DNA from: Trichobilharzia regenti | Lineage: Eukaryota; Platyhelminthes; Trematoda; Strigeidida; Schistosomatidae | Assembly (NCBI GenBank): GCA_944472135.2 | Contig: OX235263.1 | Coordinates: 86,646,721 to 86,710,720, forward strand | Direction: 5' to 3' | DNA length: 64,000 nt | Part shown: piece after piece, positions 57,640 to 64,000 of the stretch | How the letters are laid out: each line of letters starts with the position of its first letter | Numbering within the stretch: the stretch's first letter is position 1 | Program-made: the position numbers and the translations under genes | The notes under the pieces: model-generated | Told to the model about the DNA's origin: nothing | Database searches by the model: none | What the model saw: the letters and a program-made list of their open reading frames with translations, nothing else

Positions 57640-58620
57640 GGTGGTTTAAACTTCCTAATTGCCAGCCATGGCTTCCACAAACTTAAGGACACGCCCTCCC
57701 CTAAACACATTTTATAGATAGGTTTAAAAGATGTGTTAACGTCAATTTTATGTCCTTTTTCTATAATATGTTTCGCAATAGAGGAGCTAGGTCACCTGTT
57801 CTCACCATTGATGGGTTCTGAATATTCTATTTGCTTCTGGAGCTATTCAGGAATATGCTCTGAAGCCCTCCCTTACTTGCAGATATCAATGAGTCCTCCC
57901 TCCTATGTATGTGTGCCCACACCTACATTCAAATTGGTAAATACATTGGGATGTGACATCATTTTTCGCATATACAAAGGACTTAGATGGATGGATAATT
58001 TGGCTTAACATTCTCTATTATTATTATATCAGCTGCATGAAAAGTCTTTTTAACAGCAGCATTCAGTCTTCGTCTAGTTCTCAAGCTGCTATGATGCCCC
58101 ATGTAGGGTAGGTAGCTTGATGTACACGTCTTTATTAGGGGCGAGTTGGATAGTGGGTCTTGGTGTTCTGAATACTTTATTACTCCTGATAAACTTGTCT
58201 GGAAAATTATTATCAACCAGAACTTTTGTCAGTTTTCTTTCTTCTTCATCAAGTGTGTCTTCAGTGCATATTTTTGTTGGATTCATTTGAAGTGGTATAC
58301 TCGGAAGAAGTACATACAAAAGTACAGAGATAAAATGCAATGAAATAACAATATGAACGAGGATACGTGAGGAACAGAATAATTAGATGGAGGTCTTCCT
58401 TATCGACGAAATCATCTTCAGAGGCTTTACAATCACATTTGTATTTACCGAAAATGTTTAGTAGTCCATTATTGTGCAATTGGAGTGAAATAACTGATGA
58501 AAGTACTTGAAAGAGGCTTTAATGTAAAAATAAAAGCTATAAATTACGTAATCTTCAACGTCATAAAGGAAGAAAGCATCAAAAATTTCATATGGTTGAT
58601 ATTGCTATTGATTGAGAATA
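57640..58620 (-). mobile_element. Penelope-like element fragment
   Basis: The minus strand has EERKLTKVLVDNNFPDKFIR and SSLRTRRRLNAAVKKTFHAA, the linker between RT and endonuclease in these elements. A GIY-YIG C-terminal part lies at 57720-57900 (SSIAKHIIEKGHKIDVNTSF). The 57.7-57.9 kb part resembles 16650-16850. The segment 58380-58620 is an inverted copy of 59880-60120. Confidence 0.65.
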
Positions 58621-59089
58621 AAAGTAGTTGAGTTTCAATTTAACAAGCGTGAAGAGGGTGAGAAAATGAACAAAAGGAACATATGAAAGTGATAATAGGG
58701 AATAAATTATTCAAGTAGAAGTAATATTAGAAAATAAAATGTTTACAGAAAACGACTAGTAAAGAGATTAAGAACATAGTAGAATGAGAAGCTAGACAAC
58801 CTTTTCGCCATACACAAATTCTAAAGTCTAAAATTTCTTGTGCCGCTAGGTCTTACCTTGTAGATAATCTTGAAAGATGACTTGGGTGTGGGAGTGTTGC
58901 TTGAGTTCACCAGGTGGCCAATAATTGCACTGTTCTCTTACTAACCATCCCGGATAATGTTCAGAGGTGCGTTTGGAAAGTATTCACATTATGCGGTCAA
59001 TATAGCTAGCTAGTTGCAGAGGGACAAGTGACACGTATTGACGTGGCCCAAAGCGGCCGCTTATCAAACACATACATCCACGAATCATT

Positions 59090-60120
59090 TTTCAGCTGGA
59101 AGGACGGATCAGTAGCTCAGCCGAAAAGAAGGCTTTACTCAGTGATCTGGATAAGCGGTTTTTCAGGATCTCAGCTGCGGTATCACCTCTAAATTCAGTG
59201 TCCATAAACAGTAGTTTCTTCGTCACTGTCCAGGATCTTTCGAGCTTTTGTTTTATTTTCATTTGTTTCCCTATGAATCTTGGGGGATATCCATCCTCCA
59301 TGAGGACTTGCCTGAGTCGCCCTAGTTCCCCGTCGATTGTATCATTGGAACATATCTTCCTTATTCTTGAGGATAAGGAGTGGATCAGATTTCTCTTTCT
59401 TCTCAAAGTGACTGACCCAACTATGAAAATTCCTGTATGAACTATCCATTTTGGTTTCGTGTAGATTGATCTTTGTAGAGAACCGTCAGATCCCCTTTTT
59501 AATGAAGCATCCAAAAAAATGGAATTCTGACGTGAGCTAGGTGGCGTGATAGTAGCTGTTGAACTCCTTAGTTATAATTTTGATCTTGGTATTCTTGTCA
59601 GATGTGATAAAAGTACCATCCATATATCTTTGATACGTACTGCAGCTATCGATAGTGGGTGGTAACATACTATTTTCTGAACTTGTTAAGAAGCAGTGTG
59701 CAAGTAAAGGACCCAATGGCGACCCAATCGCTACTCTATTTCTTTGTCTATAGAGCAAGTTGTTGAACTAGAACTGGACATTGGAAGTGCATCTGACTAG
59801 TCGTTCGTTTAAGGAATGGATCGGAACACCCACGTCCCCGTTATTATCCCCGATGAGTTTGCATATAAAACAAATAACAATGACAATTTCAACCTTATCA
59901 AATTTCTAACTCTTTCTTCCTTTGTGTTTATCAGTATTACGTAATTTATAACTTTTATTTTTACTTTTGAAGCTACTTCTGAGTAATTATATGAGTTATG
60001 TTAACCCCCACCATTAATCAGTAATGGACTACTAAATATTTCTGAGCGTTCTAAATACAACTGTACAGTCTCTGAAGATGATTTCGTCTGTAAGGTGAAT
60101 TTTCTTCGCTGAATTGTCTT
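59090..60120 (-). mobile_element. Penelope-like element, RT plus linker
   Basis: The minus strand encodes AIGSPLGPLLAHCFLTSSEN and YQRYMDGTFITSDKN (YADD position altered to YMDG, 59600-59640). After a shift it continues with IYTKPKWIVHTG, RLRQVLMEDGYPPRFIGKQM and ILKNRLSRSLSKAFFSAELL (59092-59514). Its right flank (59880-60120) is inverted relative to 58380-58620. Confidence 0.75.
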
Positions 60121-60745
60121 TCATATGCTGCATGACTCAATGGGTATTTTCGGTGATAAGATAAAGATCATTGACTTCACAGACTGGTGTGATTTTTAGT
60201 TTGACAAACACATAATCGTTTACATCCTATTCCTACTTTGGTTATCAGTACTTGTTGAGATTCACAGCGGTTCATCATACATAGCACAAATTCAAAATAT
60301 CTCAATCGATGGAGCAGTGTAACAATGTCGAATGTTTCATTTTTATAAACTAGCACTTTACGCTTTACTTCATTATTATTCTCCATATTTCTGGGGCTGA
60401 CATGAAAGCTAAGTTGTGGTGAAGTGCCTTCAAACTTTCCACATCTTCACCTTTCAGAGACTATGCTCTCGACTTATAAAGTAAGCAAGAACAAGCTACT
60501 GTGAAGTGCACACGAAATCTAGTGACGCTTCATTTCGTATATCTGTCGATTCTCTATTCAAGCAGTGCCACCAGCTGATGTTTTTCGCTTAAACCGCTTC
60601 AACTACTTAAAACTGTAAAAAGTAGTTTGATTCTTTGCTGAAAAATAGGATAATTAGTTCACATTCACCAAACAGATAATACGAATCATACTGATATATC
60701 AATATTGATATTATTTTCAAAATTATTCATTCCATATACATATGT
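60121..60745. other. Upstream of the unknown single-exon gene
   Basis: The part at 60177-60386 (minus strand, LLHRLRYFEFVLCMM) resembles the LHRLRWLGHVLRM block of RTE elements and is probably a very old copy. The 150 bp before the ATG are AT-rich, with no clear promoter element. Confidence 0.45.
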
Positions 60746-61150
60746 ATGTATTTACATAATAAAATGGCTTATAACGACGATGAGAATGTTGTTTGTAAAT
60801 GCCTGTGTTTCTACTTAATCGATAAAACGAATAAAGATAATGCACAGGCTAAAAAATTGACAATGGAAGAGGAGAAGTTTTTAATACAGAAAGCTAAAGC
60901 TTTATCGAATTTTCTATTCCTAAAAGATGATATTTACGCTATTGAAACAGTTAAATTCTATGATAAAAAAGCGATAATGCAACGTCAACCATTACAACAA
61001 GATACTGAGTATTCAATGAATCAAATATTTCCAGAAGAATTACAACTAAACTCACAAACAATACAAGCATATATAGAAAATTATAAAAAACAATTAAATC
61101 GTTATGCTTTACTAACTGTTCTAAACAAAATTATTGAACCTATAGAATAA
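60746..61150 (+). CDS. Unknown small protein, single exon
   Basis: An open frame of 134 codons runs from ATG 60746 to TAA 61150. A second in-frame ATG at 60764 (MAYNDDENVV) has a better context and would give 128 residues. The product is acidic to neutral, with two cysteines close together near the start (CKCLC), a helix-rich centre (EEEKFLIQKAKALSNFLFL) and a helical C-terminus (YIENYKKQLNRYALLTVL). Its AT-rich synonymous codons resemble those of the TCHP exons, and it lacks the stops that break the surrounding retroelements. A possible AATAAA poly(A) signal lies just after the stop at 61155. No membrane segment or signal peptide is evident. I do not recognise the family. It may be a single-exon gene or the last exon of a longer one; I found no convincing upstream exon. 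Confidence 0.6.
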   Translation: MYLHNKMAYNDDENVVCKCLCFYLIDKTNKDNAQAKKLTMEEEKFLIQKAKALSNFLFLKDDIYAIETVKFYDKKAIMQRQPLQQDTEYSMNQIFPEELQLNSQTIQAYIENYKKQLNRYALLTVLNKIIEPIE

Positions 61151-61734
61151 TGATAATAAATGCGTCTTTGTTACATTTTCGACAGCCTTTCTTATTAATT
61201 GAGCTTACTGTCGACAAAGTGAGGATTAGGAGTAAATCGACTTCATTATTTTTATGAAAGAATATGTATATATATTATCTTTTTTGCATGGGTAAATAAC
61301 TAACCAAAAACACCCAGCACGAATTACCATCAACGGGAGAGATTTGACAGAGGTTACCTCCTTCACTTATCCAGAAAGTATCGTTTCAACCACAGGCTAG
61401 CGGAGCGGATGAAGATGTTAAAGCCAGTCGGAATCCGAAAGGCAAGATACGTCTTCATGAAACTGAAACCATTTGGGAAATCTTCTGGAATCAGCAGCCA
61501 GCCTCATGAAAAAGATAGCGACTCTACTCAACACAAATGTGAATTCAATCAGTCAGTTCTCCTATATAGTTTAGATACTTGGCCAGCTTTTCACGGAAGG
61601 ATTCCCACCAGGTCACTGGCAACTTTTATCTACAGTTGCCCTCATCTCCGGCTCCACACTAAAGATCAAATGGCTGGCAGGTCTGAAAGAATTAGCATCA
61701 AGAAGCTTTTGCTTGGAACAAACCAACAGGCGAG

Positions 61735-61905
61735 AGCCGATTGCTAAACAAATATATTGGAGAACATTGAGATAGACGGGCTTACGCCAATGAGAAGGCC
61801 GTCGCATAACATTGCGCGCTAACCAGGCAATCACTCGTGTGGAATCCCAATGCAAAACGACGAGTGTGTCGTCAGTGCTAGGGTGACGTGAAGGAGATGG
61901 TGTGG
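61735..61905 (+). mobile_element. LINE C-terminal remnant
   Basis: In shifting frames the plus strand reads like LRRPSHNIAR, then QALTWNPNAK and a KRRR-rich piece. This resembles the RRP-x-x-IARQAL-x-WNPQGKR block at the C-terminus of several LINE families. It is short and degenerate. Confidence 0.5.
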
Positions 61906-62369
61906 CGAGTCGGAGGTTGGCGATCATATACAGTCGTGGAGAGAGCCAGAGGAAGAGGACAACAGAAAATAGAACAAAGTGTAGGTGTGTTGTTGAAGCC
62001 CATGTTTCAGTCGGAACCTAAGGGAATAATAATACATGGATATATTTTCGCCAGTCAAACTGATGTCTCTATTTAACAGTATTTGGCAATGATATGAGGA
62101 AATGGATATCATAACTTTTGATAAGTGATTTATGTACCTGGATGAGAGGACGAAAAAGACGTCCAGTTTGTGATCGGTAAAATGTTTCTCATAGTTTTTG
62201 AAGTTTGTATCATAAATGATGTTAGCTTAGTCTTCTTTTAAGTGTGATTTTGTTGGTTTGTAGGCGACATTTTCTCTTCAAAAGTTCAGAACTCACTAAC
62301 CACATGATATGACGATTTTTGAGTATAAAATCTATATATTCATGAAAATAATAAATTGAAATGGCGCTA

Positions 62370-62905
62370 GGTAAGGAGGGACAATCAATCGATGAGGCTG
62401 TGAAATTACATCGACTGAGATGGTTAGGACATGTGTTACGTATGCCTAGTCATCGCCTTCCTCGACGGGCAGTGTTAGCTGATATAGGGTTAGGCTGGAA
62501 AAGAGCTAGCCAGTGGCGATCAAACCAAAACATCGCACCAGTCGATGAAATCCACAACATTTAGTCTAAGCCACATAGGAAGGTGTAGATTTCCAGATTG
62601 GTTGGGGTCCTCGGGACGGTAAACACCAATGGTGGCTGGAGACAATCGGTGATATAGCTCAAAATCGTTCTCAATGGCTGGTGCAGATGCATCCACTCCT
62701 TGTGACTTACGATTTCAAATGAAACTATAACGCTCTTCGTTACTATTATTCCTATGTCTCACATCTCTATTGACTGTCTCTTCTATGCATTTCTTCTACT
62801 TTCTTCTCTTGGTTTGTGTGGTACAAGGGGGGAGTGTGGCGACTTGAACTGTTGAACATCGGTGCAAAGTTCTATGCCGAAAACAGACAGACAGAAAGAT
62901 GCACC
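62370..62905 (+). mobile_element. RTE-type LINE 3' end, nearly identical to the 55.5-kb copy
   Basis: An open frame at 62361-62564 encodes SIDEAVKLHRLRWLGHVLRM through VDEIHNI and a stop. The 3' UTR follows to about 62905. Over about 530 bp I count only around ten differences from the complement of 55455-55990, so the two copies are recent. This copy is strongly 5'-truncated. The first codons (MALGKEG) belong to the junction, not to the element. Confidence 0.87.
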
Positions 62906-63229
62906 TACCGGGGTTCAAATCAAAGATAGCAATCATATGACTAGGGTAAGGAGGAAGGTGTTTGACAAACCTCTTTCGAATATACATATAGTTTAAGTTT
63001 TGTTGACGCCTAACTAGTGCTTTCGCTAGTTATAGGCGGTGAAAAACTGACTTTCTCTGGAGGGTAAATTTAAGCATGTAGACGATTTCGAAGGAGGAGT
63101 CAGGCAGGGTTGAGTGACATATCTCAATATTTATACCTTATCATCATTTAATGGCTTTTTAAATAAAAGAAACACTGTTCAGCTTGAAAATAATATTTAC
63201 TATAATAATATTCGAAAGAAAGTAATTAT

Positions 63230-63573
63230 AATACAGAATGGAATTCTCAGCATTTTTTGCAATATTACATGATTTACTCAAAATATGAATAAAATTAAAA
63301 CAAAATTTTCCAGAGGATATTGTCTACGTTTACGGTATAATGTCAAAAATATTCGAAGCACAAAATGAGAATAATAAATATGATAACAATGAGTTTGTTT
63401 CAAACAGTATTGTCTATTCAGGTTGAAAATTTTAGCGTGTTATGCAGTATTGAATCCAATGTCCTGTTGATACACTTTGGTGAGGGGAAACACAAAATTA
63501 ACAGTTATACCACAGGTTAGATGATGTTCACACTTATGAAAAAATAAACAAATAAAAACAAAAAGTTGAGAGG

Positions 63574-63619
<46 letters not shown>

Positions 63620-64000
63620 AAGTACATTAACAATAAAGGTTGATATTGTAAAGGTGGAGGAAATGGTTTATTTCCTAGTGAAAAGAAGGTTGGTTAGTTC
63701 ATGCCTAATACTATTTTCATCACATAAAGTACGTGACAAATATGGTACAGTGAAATTTTTATACTTAGACGTATGTGCATAAAATCTTCTGAAAAGACTT
63801 CTTGTTTTACCTGAGGAGACACAAAGTTGGAGCCGCGGGTGCTGTGGTAAATGCTCACAGTCTGACAAAACTCCTTTAACAAATTTGTTGTATGACATCA
63901 AGTGCCTATCAGTGACAATATCAACGATCGATATCGCCCAATGAGATACCACCATTCACCCTACTGACAGTCTTCAGAGTTCTATGAAGTATGACATAGT
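63230..64000 (-). mobile_element. LINE 3' end, cut by the window edge
   Basis: The minus strand encodes DRHLMSYNKFVKGVLSDCEH, SSGKTRSLFRRFYAHTSKYK and NFTVPYLSRTL (63668-63955), the same C-terminal block as the LINEs at 12475 and 44870. The 3' UTR runs to about 63230 and contains an (AT)n tract. The element continues past the right edge. Its 3' UTR matches the fragment at 51880-52510. Confidence 0.75.
63576..63617. repeat. (AT)n microsatellite
   Basis: About 21 AT units inside the 3' UTR of the LINE fragment. Confidence 0.95.

Noticed and set aside
1..64000. LTR retrotransposons or DNA transposons
   Set aside because: I looked for paired long terminal repeats, integrase or protease motifs and DDE transposases and found none I could support.

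Overview
The window looks like a flatworm nuclear genome, most probably a blood fluke (Schistosoma). The reasons are the AT-rich composition, the dense load of fragmented non-LTR and Penelope-like retroelements, a tandem satellite that combines a tRNA-like promoter with a hammerhead ribozyme (the known schistosome Sm-alpha arrangement), and a gene whose first introns are only 34-37 nt long while its later introns run to kilobases. No prokaryotic, organellar or viral gene set is visible.

Three host loci can be supported. (1) On the minus strand, five exons with matching phases (9491-9795, 8794-8855, 8564-8753, 4337-4544, 1588-1755) form the downstream part of an unidentified nuclear-looking protein, and the gene continues off the left edge. 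(2) On the plus strand at 27994-50333, an eight-exon gene encodes a complete protein of about 509 residues that aligns by eye end to end with trichoplein (TCHP), a coiled-coil protein of centrioles and keratin filaments. (3) On the plus strand at 60746-61150 there is a single-exon protein of about 130 residues that I do not recognise.

Almost everything else is transposon-derived. The left 16 kb holds decayed RTE-type elements, one nearly full length but broken, a duplicated internally deleted RTE block, and a CR1/Jockey-like fragment. From 17.6 to 21.5 kb lies a nearly intact CR1/Jockey-like LINE whose two main frameshifts are both one-base contractions of G/C runs. From 21.9 to 27.8 kb lies an old LINE split by three insertions: a foldback piece of a Penelope-like element, a tRNA-type SINE, and seven 329-bp hammerhead-satellite units ending in an inverted partial unit, with an 11-bp target duplication around the array. 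The TCHP introns carry a LINE with a SINE inside it, several Penelope-like elements with GIY-YIG domains, SINEs and another LINE. From 51 to 60 kb, Penelope-like elements flanked by inverted copies of their own ends are clustered. Near-identical RTE ends at 55.5 and 62.4 kb show that at least one family moved recently.

The most interesting system here is the ribozyme-satellite array: its stem III is a self-complementary octamer, and the array switches strand at a 3-nt microhomology. The TCHP gene model is the most useful host annotation.
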